NCBI GenBank assembly: GCA_048595745.1
Contig: CP184361.1
Origin: Aquipseudomonas alcaligenes_A
GTDB taxonomy: Bacteria; Pseudomonadota; Gammaproteobacteria; Pseudomonadales; Pseudomonadaceae
Length of the DNA: 64,000 bases
Reading direction: 5' to 3' (one strand)
Part shown: piece by piece, positions 40,456 through 50,979 of the stretch
How positions within the stretch are numbered: position 1 is the first letter of the stretch
Layout: the number at the start of each line of letters is the position of its first letter
Notes under the pieces: generated by a model
Databases searched by the model: none
What the model was told of the DNA's origin: nothing
The model's input: the letters and a program-made list of their open reading frames with translations, nothing else
Program-made: the position numbers and the translations under genes

Positions 40456-40821
40456 ATGTCGCCATTCAAGGGCCAGACCGGCCTGAAACGTATCTTTAAC
40501 GCCGCCGGCTATTCCCTCGACGGTCTGCGCGCGGCCTTCACCGGCGAAGCCGCCTTCCGCCAGCTGGTACTGCTCAACGTGGTGCTGATTCCGCTGGCTT
40601 TCTGGCTCGACGTGAGCCCGGTGGAGCGGGCACTGATGGTGGCGGTGAGCATGCTCTCGCTGATCGTCGAGCTGCTCAATTCGGCGGTGGAGGCGGCCAT
40701 CGACCGCATCTCGCTGGAGCGCCACCCGCTGTCGAAGAATGCCAAGGATATGGGCAGCGCCGCGCAGCTCACCTCGCTGGCGGTGATCGGTCTGGTCTGG
40801 GCGATCATCCTGCTCGGCTGA
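40456..40821 (+). CDS. dgkA: Diacylglycerol kinase
   Basis: 121 residues from ATG 40456; a TTG at 40447 would add three residues. Three membrane helices are seen. The diagnostic segment is ELLNSAVEAAIDRISLERHPLSKNAKDMGSAA, cited here by position (about 72-103), with the catalytic Glu and the Lys/Asp residues. It phosphorylates diacylglycerol so that it returns to phospholipid synthesis. Confidence 0.93.
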   Translation: MSPFKGQTGLKRIFNAAGYSLDGLRAAFTGEAAFRQLVLLNVVLIPLAFWLDVSPVERALMVAVSMLSLIVELLNSAVEAAIDRISLERHPLSKNAKDMGSAAQLTSLAVIGLVWAIILLG

Positions 40822-40847
40822 TCGTCGGCTCCGCCGCTGGGCGGAGC

Positions 40848-42175
40848 TTAGAGCACCCCGGCCTTCTTCCAGGCCAGATAGCGTCCGACCAGCTCCGGCC
40901 CCAGCTCCTTCGGCCGTGCATCCAGCACCGGTACGCCGTGCGCCAGCAGGCGCTCGTGCAGGCCGGCGCGGGCATTCAGGTAGTCGACCGTGCCGCAGTA
41001 GGCCAGGGCCTGCTCGTAGTCCTGTACCTGGGTGTAGCGCAGGCGATCCAGTACTTCCTCGCGCAGGCTGGCAATCAGTACCCGATGCTGGCGGCCCAGG
41101 CGCTTGACCGCACCGAGCAGCTCCTCGTCGTCCTCGTCGCGCAGGTTGGTCACCAGCACCACCAGCGCACGGCGGCGCTGGCGCGCCAGCAGGGCATTGA
41201 TCGCGGCCGCGTAGTCGGCCGGGCGACGGGTGCTGTCGAGCGCGTACACGGCGTTGAGCAGGCTGCCGATGTGGGCCTGGCCCTTGACCGGGGCCACGTA
41301 CCGGTCCTGCTTGCCGGCGAAGGTCGCCAGGCCCACGGCGTCGCCCTGGCGTAGCGCCACGTAGCTGAGCAGCAGGCAGGCATTGAGCGCATGGTCGAAG
41401 TGCGACAGCTCGTCGTCCTGGCTGCGCATGCGCCGGCCGCAGTCGATGAGGAAGACGATCTGCTGGTCGCGTTCGTCCTGGTATTCGCGGGCGATGGGCG
41501 TGCGCTTGCGCGCGGTGGCTTTCCAGTCGATCTGGCGCAAGGTGTCGCCGTCGCGGAAGTCGCGCAGCTGGTGGAATTCCAGACCCAGGCCGCGGCGCTG
41601 ACGCTGGCGCACGCCCATCTGGCTGAGCCAGTCGTCCACCGCCATCAACTGGGCGCCGTAGAGGCGGGCGAAGTCCGGGTAGACGCGGGTTTCGCTGGCC
41701 TGGTCGATGAAGTGGCGGGCCTGCCACAGGCGCAGTGGGCTGGGCAGCAGCAGCTCGCAGCGCGGAATGCGGAAGTGTCCGCGCTTGAGTGGGCGTACCC
41801 GGTAGCCGAACTCGGTCTGCTCGCCCGGATGCAGCTCCACCTGTTGCGGCATGAATTCGAAATCCATGTGCTCGGGTAGATGGTCGAAAACCTGCACCGC
41901 CAACGGCTGGCGATAGTCGTGGTGCAGGGTCAGGCGCACCTCGCTCCAGCGTCCCAGCGGCAGGTTGCCGGGCAGTTGGCGCTGCAGGCGTGGTGTCGGC
42001 AGGCGCCGCAGCCAGAGGGCATCAGCAGCGGCGATCAGCAGCAGTGCCAGCAGCAGGCCCCACCACAGCGGCTGCAGGGTCTGCGGCAGCTTGATGCCGA
42101 GCAGCGGCAGGCTGCCGAGAACGATCGCCAGGGCCAGCAGGCCACCGATCAGGGCGAGTAACAGGCGCGAGGGTT

Positions 42176-42179
<4 letters not shown>
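40848..42179 (-). CDS. DUF58 protein with von Willebrand-like fold, MoxR partner
   Basis: 443 residues from GTG 42179, which overlaps the MoxR stop (GTGA). Two N-terminal membrane helices lie within residues 7-60. The DUF58 signature LGLEFHQLRDFRDGDTLRQIDW lies near 198-219, and a degenerate metal-site-like strand IVFLIDCGRRMRS near 245. Such proteins are usual partners of MoxR ATPases in assembling or activating envelope complexes. It is the last gene of a six-gene minus-strand operon. Confidence 0.85.
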
Positions 42180-43245
<1,066 letters not shown>

Positions 43246-43249
<4 letters not shown>

Positions 43250-44523
43250 AGGGCATTCCTGAGAGTTTGCAGGTTGGCGACCTGGCGGGTGAAGTCGGCG
43301 GCGGACAGACGCTGTGCCGGCAGCGGGCGCATGGCGGCGCTGACGGCACCGCTGGGCAGGCGGGTGAGACGACCGAGGACCTGCCACTGTTCGGCCACCG
43401 GCAGGCGTTCGAAGCCGGGATGACGATGGCGGGCACGGCGCAGGATGTCGCGCTGCAGAGTGCTCAGCAGCTGTTGCTGGCCGACGCGGCGCAGCAGGAA
43501 GTCGGCGCCAGCGCGCAGGTGCTCCTCCAGCTGGCGGCGTGATGGCACCTGCGGCGTCTGCAGCGGGCCGTGACGCAGGCCGACGTGCCACAGCAGCAGG
43601 GCCAGCAGCAGGGCGAGGGCCACCAGCGCGGCGGGGTAGTGCTTGAGCAACTGGCTGAGCAGGTCATCGCGCTCGGTGCTGTAGACCAGGGTCACGGCGC
43701 TGTCCTGGCCGAGGTACCAGAGCAGCCAGGCGTTGTCGTAGTCGCCGATGCGGTCGTTCTGCCACAGCCAGGCATCGGTCAGCACGGTGATCAGGCCCTG
43801 CTCATGCTGCAGTTGCAGCATGTGGGTGGATTCACCGCTGTTGGCCCAGGCGTAGGCGCGGTTCTCGCTGTCGAGCAGGTGGAAGCTGGTGTTGAACTCG
43901 ACGTAGGCCGGGGCGTCCTCGTTCTCCAGGTAGATCTTGGTCAGCTCCGGATAGCGATCTTCTTCCTCGGCAGCTTGCGCCTCCTCGTCGGCGCCCGCAG
44001 TCTCGGCTTCGGCTTCGGCTTCGGCTTCGGCTTCGGCTTCGGCTTCGGCTTCGCTATCCAGCGCTTCGTCTTCGATGGCCTCTTCGCTACCTTCGTCCTC
44101 TTCGAGGCTGGTGTCGTACTGCTGCACGCCGATGCTGTCCAGCAGCAGGTCGCCGCTGCGACCTTCCTCCTCGTCCCACATCTCTTCGGCGACGAACACC
44201 AGGTGCCCGCCTTTGGCGGCCCAGTCCAGCACCTGTTGGCTCTGGCGCGGCGTCATGTTGTGGCGTGGCCCCAGCAGCATCAGGGTCTGGCCGGCGGCGG
44301 GCAGGTCCTTGAGCACCTCCAGGCCATCGGCGCGCCTGACGCTGATCTTCTGTTGGCGCAGGAACAGTTCGGCCGCCAGGTACTCGTTGGCCCTCGCCTC
44401 GGGAGAGGGCCCGTGGTCGATCTGTTCTTCGTAGGGTTGCAGCCGCTGCACCAGCAGCAGACCGCCCCAACCGAGGAGGATCAGCAGTAGGCCGCCAAGG
44501 GCAAGCTTCATCGGCCGAGTCAT
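43246..44523 (-). CDS. DUF4350 domain membrane protein with a Glu-Ala repeat
   Basis: 425 residues. One N-terminal helix (residues 7-26) and one near 300-318 flank a periplasmic DUF4350 domain with MLLGPRHNMTPRQSQQVLDW near 83. Between about residues 150 and 190 lies a very acidic linker with eight Glu-Ala units, encoded by a perfect hexanucleotide repeat. The C-terminal cytoplasmic part is rich in Arg and Leu. It overlaps the MoxR and DUF4129 genes by four bases and likely belongs to the same membrane complex. Confidence 0.8.
44005..44052. repeat. Perfect hexanucleotide repeat (GGCTTC)8
   Basis: Eight tandem copies of GGCTTC within the DUF4350 gene, encoding alternating Glu and Ala on the minus strand. 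A six-base unit can change in number without shifting the frame, so strains may differ in linker length. Confidence 0.95.
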
Positions 44524-46106
44524 GCGCGGCGCTCCTGGGCGAACAGGCGGCGCCAGGCCTCGCAGATGCCACGCTTGAGGTTTTCCGGCGGCAGGCGGTG
44601 GCCGTAGGCGAGGTTCTGCCAGTGGCGGGTCAGAACCTGGCTGAAACGGCTCAGTTCATCGTTGTGCAGGCCCTCGACCAGGCGCAGCACCTCGCCCTCG
44701 GTGTGCGAACCCTTGAGGGGCAGGCGGAAATCGTGCAGCAGGCGGCTGAGCAGGGCCCGATAGAGCAGGCCGAGGGCTTCGCGCGGGTGCTCGGCCCAGA
44801 GCCTTTCGGCTTCCCCGGCGATATCGTCGGGCAGGCTCTCCGGCGCGATTTCGAGGCCGAACAGCTGTTGCGGCATGGCGCGGGCGCGGCGCTGCGGCAG
44901 CCCGATGCGGCCGGCGAAGGTGCTCAGCCACTCGCGGTAGCGCCACAGCAGCAGACCGATCAGCAGGATCAGCGCGGCCCACAGCAGGGTTTCGACGGTC
45001 AGGGCGATCAGGTCCAGCTTGCCCCACCACTCGCCGATCTTGAGCAGTTTCTCGATCGTTTCGGCGAAGCCCTTGATGTCTTCCTCACTCGGTTCCTCGG
45101 CTTTTTCTTCCTCGCCGAAGCGCCAGCGGGTGACGGTTTCGCGATTCTCGAAAGGCGCCGCCTCGAGCAGCCGGGTAATACCGTCCTGGGCGGCCTTGCT
45201 GGTCAGTGGCTGGCTCAGCAGGCGCTCGGCATCCGGGCCCATGGGGTCGTCGAAGGGCACCGGGCAGGTGGCGGCCGGCTCGTCGGCCAGTGCTTCGCCG
45301 GCCGGCAATACCAGCACCAGGGCGATGCCGGCCAGCAGCAGGGCATAGGCGCTGCCGAGCAGGCGCTGGCGCAGGCGGCGGAAGGTCAGCTCGATGTCCC
45401 AGGCTTCCAGCTCGGTGCGGCGGTTGAGATAGAGGGTGAAGCCGCAGGCGACGTAGATCGGCTCCCAGAACACCAGCACCAGCACGTAGAGCAGGTTGGA
45501 CAAGTGTTCCAGCCACAGCCACTCGCCGCTACTGGCTGCGATCAGGGCGTTCCAGTCCCACTCGATCTCCACCTGCTGCGGCACCAGTAGCCAGAGCAGG
45601 GTGGCCAGGCCCATCCACAGGAGCATTTCCAGGTGCACGCCGAAGATGGTCAGCCACGCGGCGCTGCCAGCGTGGCGCTGGCCGAGCACGGTCAGGCGCT
45701 TGCTGCGGGCTTCGCCGCCCAGGCCTTCGAGTTGTAGCACCGGCAGGTCGAAACTGCGTGTCGGGCTCAGGCGGCGCCAGGTCAGGCTGGCCAGCAGCTG
45801 CGGCTTGAGCAGGCCGGGTAGGGCGCGCAGCGCTTCCTTGAGCGTGGGCACTTCGCCGAACAACGAGCGCGACAGGATGTGCAGTGGCAGGCGCTCCCAG
45901 GCCGGCTTCAGCCACCAGAACAGCAGGGCGGCGAGGCCTGGATAGCGCCACAACAGCACGCTGAGCAGGACGAACAGCGGCAGCGTCACGGCAGCCCAGC
46001 TGAGCATCAGCAGGCCGGCATGGCGCCGGGCCAGGAGCACGCCAAGGTCGATGGCTTCCCAGGCGCTGCGCGGACGGATGGCAACGCTGGCGTCAGTCAG
46101 GCGCAT
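44520..46106 (-). CDS. DUF4129 domain membrane protein
   Basis: 528 residues. Hydrophobic segments lie near 30-60, 75-90, 150-172, 195-225, 250-270 and 360-385. The C-terminal DUF4129 region (about 410-515) carries ALGLLYRALLSRLLHDFRLP and EGLHNDELSRFSQVL. It is probably the large membrane subunit of the MoxR-linked complex. It overlaps the SpoIIM-like gene by 14 bases. Confidence 0.8.
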   Translation of the reverse strand: MRLTDASVAIRPRSAWEAIDLGVLLARRHAGLLMLSWAAVTLPLFVLLSVLLWRYPGLAALLFWWLKPAWERLPLHILSRSLFGEVPTLKEALRALPGLLKPQLLASLTWRRLSPTRSFDLPVLQLEGLGGEARSKRLTVLGQRHAGSAAWLTIFGVHLEMLLWMGLATLLWLLVPQQVEIEWDWNALIAASSGEWLWLEHLSNLLYVLVLVFWEPIYVACGFTLYLNRRTELEAWDIELTFRRLRQRLLGSAYALLLAGIALVLVLPAGEALADEPAATCPVPFDDPMGPDAERLLSQPLTSKAAQDGITRLLEAAPFENRETVTRWRFGEEEKAEEPSEEDIKGFAETIEKLLKIGEWWGKLDLIALTVETLLWAALILLIGLLLWRYREWLSTFAGRIGLPQRRARAMPQQLFGLEIAPESLPDDIAGEAERLWAEHPREALGLLYRALLSRLLHDFRLPLKGSHTEGEVLRLVEGLHNDELSRFSQVLTRHWQNLAYGHRLPPENLKRGICEAWRRLFAQERRA

Positions 46107-47073
46107 GGCGAGTCCGTCCGGCGAACAGGAAATAGGCGATCACCAGCAGCCACAGGCCGGCGCCGACCCCGTACTTGGTCAAGGGGCTGGCGTAGGTCAT
46201 CGAGGACCAGTAGGCCTCGACGAAAGCGGCGATCAGCAGAAACAGAATGACCCCGGCAACCAGCTGGATGGCCTGGCGGGCCGCGCGGCGCAGCGCTTCG
46301 CCGCGGGGCAGGCGGCCGGGGGCGAGCAGCGCCCAGCCGAGCTTGAAACCGGCGGCACCGGCGAAGGCGATGGCGGTGAGTTCGAAGGCGCCGTGGCCGA
46401 TGACGAAGGACCAGAAGGTCTCGCTGTAGCCGATGCGCGTCAGATGGCCGGCGATGGCGCCGATCACCAGGCCGTTGTAGAGCAGGAAGAACAGGCTGCC
46501 GAGACCGAAGATCAGGCCGCTGGCGAAGGTCTGAAAGGCGATGCCGATGTTGTTCATGATGTAGAAGCCGAACATCATCCAGTCGTCGCCGGAGTCGCGC
46601 TCGGCGAAGCGGCCGATACGTCTGGCGCCCGGGTCATACATTTCTTCCATCTCGCGCACCTGTTCCGGTGCAATCAGGCTGTAGATCAGTTCGGGGAACA
46701 GGTAGGTCAGCAGGCCCATGCCGATCAGGGCGCCGAAGAACAGCAGGCAGCCGGCCAGCACGGCGCGCCATTCGTGGCGCACCAGTTGCGGGAAGCCGGC
46801 AATCACGAAGCGGATGATCTGCGCACCCAGATGACTGCGGTGGCGATAGAACTGCTGGTGGCCACGCATGGCCAGCTGCTGCAGCTGGTCGATCAGGTGG
46901 CTGCTATAGCCGCGCTCCTCGGCCAGGGCCAGGTGCTGGCACAGGTGGCGATAGTCGTTGGCGAAGCGCTCGCAGGCCTGGCGCTCGGCCTTGCCCTTCT
47001 CCAGTGCGCTCAGGCACTCGTCGAAGCGTTGCCAGTCGGCAGCGTGGCGCTGTTCGAACAGATGCTGCTTCAT
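46093..47073 (-). CDS. SpoIIM-like (stage II sporulation M family) membrane protein
   Basis: 326 residues. A helical cytoplasmic N-terminus of about 100 residues is followed by five or six membrane segments. FYIMNNIGIAFQTFASGLIFG near 175-195 and FVIGHGAFELTAIAFAGAAG near 230-250 are the SpoIIM/DUF95 hallmarks. In non-sporulating bacteria this family is found beside MoxR and RDD genes; its role is unknown. Confidence 0.85.
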   Translation of the reverse strand: MKQHLFEQRHAADWQRFDECLSALEKGKAERQACERFANDYRHLCQHLALAEERGYSSHLIDQLQQLAMRGHQQFYRHRSHLGAQIIRFVIAGFPQLVRHEWRAVLAGCLLFFGALIGMGLLTYLFPELIYSLIAPEQVREMEEMYDPGARRIGRFAERDSGDDWMMFGFYIMNNIGIAFQTFASGLIFGLGSLFFLLYNGLVIGAIAGHLTRIGYSETFWSFVIGHGAFELTAIAFAGAAGFKLGWALLAPGRLPRGEALRRAARQAIQLVAGVILFLLIAAFVEAYWSSMTYASPLTKYGVGAGLWLLVIAYFLFAGRTRHAPD

Positions 47074-47783
47074 GTTGACCCCAACAGGCCGCGAGCAATG
47101 CCGTGCAGGCGCTTCTCGGTCTGCTCCGGCAGGCTCTCCAGGGGCTCGGCGAGAATGCCGGCCAGCTCGGCGCGGCGAGCGGCCGAAAGGTCGGCGCTGC
47201 GCTCGGCGAAGTCCAGCAGGGCACGCTGCTCGACCAGGCTCAGGCTGAAGGGCGCGCGCTCGGCGTCTGCTTCCGGCAGCTGTGGGCGCTTGGGTGGTTC
47301 GTCGCGGTAGACCACCAGGGTGCCGGCGGCGAGGTCGCCGAGGCGTTTGAAACTCGGGTGACTGAGGCTGCTGACTGCGCCGACGCAGTAAGCGAAGGGC
47401 AGCATGTCCACGGCGCGCAGCAGGTTGCGGGTCAGCGAAGCTGCCCAGCCCACCGGCGTGCCGTCATCGTGTATCACGCGCAGGCCCATGGCCTTCTTGC
47501 CAGGGGTGCGGCCCTGGTAGAGCACTTCGAACAGCACCGGGTACCACCAGTTGATCAGGAAATACAGGATGGTGCCGAGGCCCATGCCGAACTGGCCGAG
47601 GATAGCCAGGATGAAAAAGGCGCCCAGCAGAATGGCGCCGCGGATCAGCAGGTCGATGCCGAAGGCGAGGGCGCGCGGCAACAGGCCGGCGGGCCGGAGG
47701 ATCAGGTCGATGCCCTCTGGCGTTTCCACCTGGTGGCGTGTGTCCAGCAATGCGGCTGGGGGCGTGGCTGAAATGGCGGGCAT
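47070..47783 (-). CDS. RDD family membrane protein
   Basis: 237 residues from ATG 47783. The RDD motif RALAFGIDLLIR lies near 37, with membrane helices near 45-65 and 70-85, and GRTPGKKAMGLRVI near 108 is the second family signature. The C-terminal 60 residues are hydrophilic and helical. It is the first gene of the MoxR operon, and a longer upstream frame is not supported. Confidence 0.85.
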   Translation of the reverse strand: MPAISATPPAALLDTRHQVETPEGIDLILRPAGLLPRALAFGIDLLIRGAILLGAFFILAILGQFGMGLGTILYFLINWWYPVLFEVLYQGRTPGKKAMGLRVIHDDGTPVGWAASLTRNLLRAVDMLPFAYCVGAVSSLSHPSFKRLGDLAAGTLVVYRDEPPKRPQLPEADAERAPFSLSLVEQRALLDFAERSADLSAARRAELAGILAEPLESLPEQTEKRLHGIARGLLGST

Positions 47784-47875
47784 CGGTCTACTGCATCGAA
47801 GAATGCCTGATGCTAGCGAGCAGCAGGGCGCTAAAGCAATCGGGCCGCGCAAGGCGGCCCGAACTTTCACCGCGC

Positions 47876-48682
47876 TCAGTGGGCCGGCGGGGGCAGCACG
47901 CCGAAGATGCGGTTGTACAGAACACCGATCATCACGATGAACATCGGGATGGTCCAGATCAGGCCGATGCCCAGCGGCAGCATGCTGATCCAGACGACGA
48001 TGTTCATCGTCAGGAACAGGAAGAAGACCTTGAACCAGTGCTGGGTGATCGCCTTGCAGGACACCATCATGGCCTGCCAGGGCGACAGCTTGCGCTCGAC
48101 CACCAGCGGGATGGTCAGCAGTGTGGCAATCGACAGGTAGATACCAGGCAGTACCAGCAAGGCGAAGCCGATGATGATGGCGATGCTCATCAGAATGGCA
48201 GCGCCCAGCAGCGCCAGGGTGCGATTGAAGTGGCTGAAGAACTCGCTGAAACGCAGCGGTTGGCCGGCTGCCTGGCGAATGCCGATCATGTTGAAACCGG
48301 CCATGAACGGATAGGTGATGGCCAGGCTGACCACGGTACTGATTACGGTGAGCAGCAGCATGCCGACAACGCCGGCCATTGCGGCTCCCTCGCCGCCGCC
48401 GATAGCGGCCAGACCGAAGGCGCCCAGCCCCAGGACCATGGCGACCAGGTAGAGCGCGAGTTGGGCGCCGATCAGAACGCCGGCGCAGGCGAACAGACCG
48501 CCCCAGATCAGCCCTTTGGTGCCTTTGGTTTTGCGCCAGGCTTCGCCGAGCAGATCGAAGATGGCGAAGTCATAACGGCGGGTGAGGGCTTCCTCGATCG
48601 ACAGGGCCTGGCCGGGCGCCGCCTTGTCCATGAGGTCGCTGCTGGGAATGGTATAGGGGTTTTGGAGCGTTACTTCATTCAT
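47876..48682 (-). CDS. Integral membrane protein with six helices (BPSS1780/YciC-like)
   Basis: 268 residues from ATG 48682; ATG 48691 is the alternative. A hydrophilic start with DLMDKAAPGQALSIEEAL precedes hydrophobic segments near 60-100, 105-130, 160-200 and 220-262. ALLVLPGIYLSIATLLTIPL near 185 is typical for glycerophosphoryl-diester and YciC-like membrane proteins. It is transcribed toward the MoxR operon, 92 bases ahead of it. Function unknown. Confidence 0.7.
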   Translation of the reverse strand: MNEVTLQNPYTIPSSDLMDKAAPGQALSIEEALTRRYDFAIFDLLGEAWRKTKGTKGLIWGGLFACAGVLIGAQLALYLVAMVLGLGAFGLAAIGGGEGAAMAGVVGMLLLTVISTVVSLAITYPFMAGFNMIGIRQAAGQPLRFSEFFSHFNRTLALLGAAILMSIAIIIGFALLVLPGIYLSIATLLTIPLVVERKLSPWQAMMVSCKAITQHWFKVFFLFLTMNIVVWISMLPLGIGLIWTIPMFIVMIGVLYNRIFGVLPPPAH

Positions 48683-48823
48683 GCGAGACATCCCTGGTCG
48701 TGGTAGGTATTCCGAGCGGCGCATGCTAGCGACAGTGGCATGACGCCAGCAAGTACGCGCCGCGCGGCGCGTGAGCGCGATCATGCTTTGTTAGACTGGC
48801 CCTCTCACGTTGAAGGATCGCCC

Positions 48824-50257
48824 ATGAGCTCCAGCATCTTCTGGTACGACTACGAAACCACCGGCATCAACCCGCGCTGCGATCGTCCGCTGCAGGTCGC
48901 CGGTCTGCGCACCGATGAACAGCTCAACGAGATCGGCGAGCCGCTCAACCTCTATTGCAGGCCCTCGGACGATATCCTGCCGCATCCGGCGGCCTGCAGG
49001 ATTACCGGTATCACGCCGCAGATTCTGGCGGAGAGGGGGCTGACCGAGGCCGAGTTCATGGCGCGAGTGCATGCTCAGCTGGCGCAGCCCGGCACCTGTG
49101 GCGCCGGCTACAACAGCCTACGTTTCGATGACGAGGTGACGCGCTACAGCCTCTACCGCAATTTCTATGATCCCTATGCCCGCGAGTGGCAGGGTGGCAA
49201 CAGTCGCTGGGATCTGATCGATCTGGTGCGCGCCACCTACGCGCTGCGCCCCGACGGCATCGAGTGGCCGCAGGACGAGGAGGGGCGGGTGTCGCTCAAG
49301 CTGGAGCGTCTGACCCAGGCCAACGGCATCGAGCATGGCCAGGCGCACGATGCGCTGTCCGATGTGCGAGCCACCATCGATCTGGCGCGGCTGATCAGGG
49401 CACGCCAGCCACGTCTCTACGATTTTCTCTACAAGCTGCGTGGCAAACATCAGGTGATGGAGCAAATTCGCCTGCTGCAACCAATCCTGCATGTGTCCGG
49501 TCGTTTTGCCGGCAGCCGGCATTACCTGGCGCCGGTACTACCCCTGGGCTGGCACCCGCGCAATCGCAATGCGCTGATTGTCTGCGACCTGCAGGCCGAT
49601 GTGCAGCCTTTGCTGGAACTGGATGCCGAGACATTGCGCCGGCGTTTGTACACCCGGCGCGACGAGTTGGGCGAGGGCGAATTGCCGGTGCCGCTCAAGC
49701 TGCTGCATATCAACAAGTGCCCGGTTGTGGCGCCGATGAAGGTATTGCGTGAGCAGGATATGGTTCGCCTGCAACTCGACCTGGCCGAGTGCGAGCGGCA
49801 GGCCGAGGTACTGCGACAGGCGCAGGCGGTCTGGCAAGCCAAGTTGGCGGAGATTTATGCGAGCGATGACTTTGCACCGCTGGACGATCCCGAGCAGCAG
49901 CTTTATTCAGCGTTCCTCGGCGATCGCGATAAGCGTTTGTGCGAGCAGGTGCGGGCAGCATCGGCCGAGCAACTCGCACGCGATCAGTGGGCGTTCGCCG
50001 ATGTGCGCCTCGATGAGTTGCTGTTTCGTTACCGTGCGCGCAACTTTCCGAGTTCACTGTCGGGGGCGGAGTTGGCGCGCTGGCGGGAGTTCTGCCAGCA
50101 GCGTCTTAGCGATAGTTCCCTGGGGGCGCCCAATACGCTGGATAACTTCGCGCAGGCATTGCAGGAGGAGTGGCTGCTGGCATCACCGACGCAGCAGCAG
50201 GTATTGCAGGCCTGGCGTGAGCATGCGCAGTTACTGCGCAGTCGATACTGCTCCTGA
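48824..50257 (+). CDS. sbcB: Exodeoxyribonuclease I
   Basis: 477 residues from ATG 48824. The DEDDh nuclease starts with FWYDYETTGINPRCDRPLQ. GYNSLRFDDEVTRYSLYRNF and HGQAHDALSDVRATIDLARL carry further catalytic Asp/His residues, followed by the SH3-like and helical domains of ExoI. It degrades single-stranded DNA 3' to 5' and works with RecA/RecJ pathways. The neighbour mvaT is conserved in pseudomonads. Confidence 0.96.
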   Translation: MSSSIFWYDYETTGINPRCDRPLQVAGLRTDEQLNEIGEPLNLYCRPSDDILPHPAACRITGITPQILAERGLTEAEFMARVHAQLAQPGTCGAGYNSLRFDDEVTRYSLYRNFYDPYAREWQGGNSRWDLIDLVRATYALRPDGIEWPQDEEGRVSLKLERLTQANGIEHGQAHDALSDVRATIDLARLIRARQPRLYDFLYKLRGKHQVMEQIRLLQPILHVSGRFAGSRHYLAPVLPLGWHPRNRNALIVCDLQADVQPLLELDAETLRRRLYTRRDELGEGELPVPLKLLHINKCPVVAPMKVLREQDMVRLQLDLAECERQAEVLRQAQAVWQAKLAEIYASDDFAPLDDPEQQLYSAFLGDRDKRLCEQVRAASAEQLARDQWAFADVRLDELLFRYRARNFPSSLSGAELARWREFCQQRLSDSSLGAPNTLDNFAQALQEEWLLASPTQQQVLQAWREHAQLLRSRYCS

Positions 50258-50274
50258 GGTATTGGCGGACAAAT

Positions 50275-50302
50275 AAAAATGCCGGCAGGCGCCGGCATTT
50301 TT
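50275..50302. terminator. Bidirectional terminator between sbcB and mvaT
   Basis: AAAAATGCCGGC / GCCGGCATTTTT palindrome with loop AGGC and T-runs on both strands, between two convergent genes. Confidence 0.92.
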
Positions 50303-50315
50303 CATCGCGAAGGGA

Positions 50316-50696
50316 TTAACCCAGCAGGGTGGCCCAACCTTCCACGGTGGCTGCGCCCCACTTGGCCTTCCACTCTTTCAGGGTCTTGTGGTTGCCGCCT
50401 TTGGTTTCGATCACTTCACCGGTGTTCGGGTTCTTGTATTGCTTGACCTTGCGCGCGCGCTTGCCGCTGGCCGGCTTGGCGGCGCCGCGGGCGGCCTTGC
50501 CGGCCTTTGCGCTTTCAGGGTCGAGCAGGGCGGTGATATCGCGCAGCGACTTCTGGTATTCGGCCATCAGGCTGCGCAGTTTGCCTTCGAATTCCAGCTC
50601 TTTCTTCAGTTTGTCATCTTGCGACAGATTCTTCAGGCGCTCTTGCAGCTCTTTGATGGCTTCTTCGGTGGCGCGGTATTCGTTGATCAGCGACAT
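50316..50696 (-). CDS. mvaT: MvaT-family H-NS-like DNA-binding protein
   Basis: 126 residues, nearly identical in pattern to P. aeruginosa MvaT: the coiled-coil start MSLINEYRATEEAIKELQ, then the DNA-binding end GNHKTLKEWKAKWG. A basic, Ala/Lys-rich linker (about 64-85) joins them. It silences AT-rich, often foreign, DNA. Likely targets in this window are the AT-rich rsmZ promoter and the low-GC patch at 18.2-19.2 kb (inference). A 283-base AT-rich gap upstream, shared with purU, contains its own promoter. Confidence 0.95.
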   Translation of the reverse strand: MSLINEYRATEEAIKELQERLKNLSQDDKLKKELEFEGKLRSLMAEYQKSLRDITALLDPESAKAGKAARGAAKPASGKRARKVKQYKNPNTGEVIETKGGNHKTLKEWKAKWGAATVEGWATLLG

Positions 50697-50979
50697 GTTT
50701 TTTACCCAGGTGGCCAGTTGCAGTTAGTAAGTGGGTTGATAATAGACAGACATAATCGCCAAGTAAACCAGTCGGAAAAGTTTTGCCGGAATTAATCAAT
50801 CGCCATGTCGCTTTCACCGATATCAGTGGCGCTATTGTTACCGTGCATTGCCCAATGCCGATCGCCGTAATCGGCCAGCTGAGCAAGTTATGGCGCAGTC
50901 TGCCGCTGCGGAACATTACTGAAGTTTTCTTCGGCTACCGCTAGAATGGCAGCTTTGCGAAGTATCTGGAGTTTCTGTT

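Noticed and set aside
40822..40847. Hairpin GCTCCGCC/GGCGGAGC between dgkA and the DUF58 gene as terminator
   Set aside because: No T-run follows on either strand, so intrinsic termination is not supported.
44005..44052. Phase-variable switch
   Set aside because: The repeat unit is six bases, so gain or loss cannot shift the reading frame.
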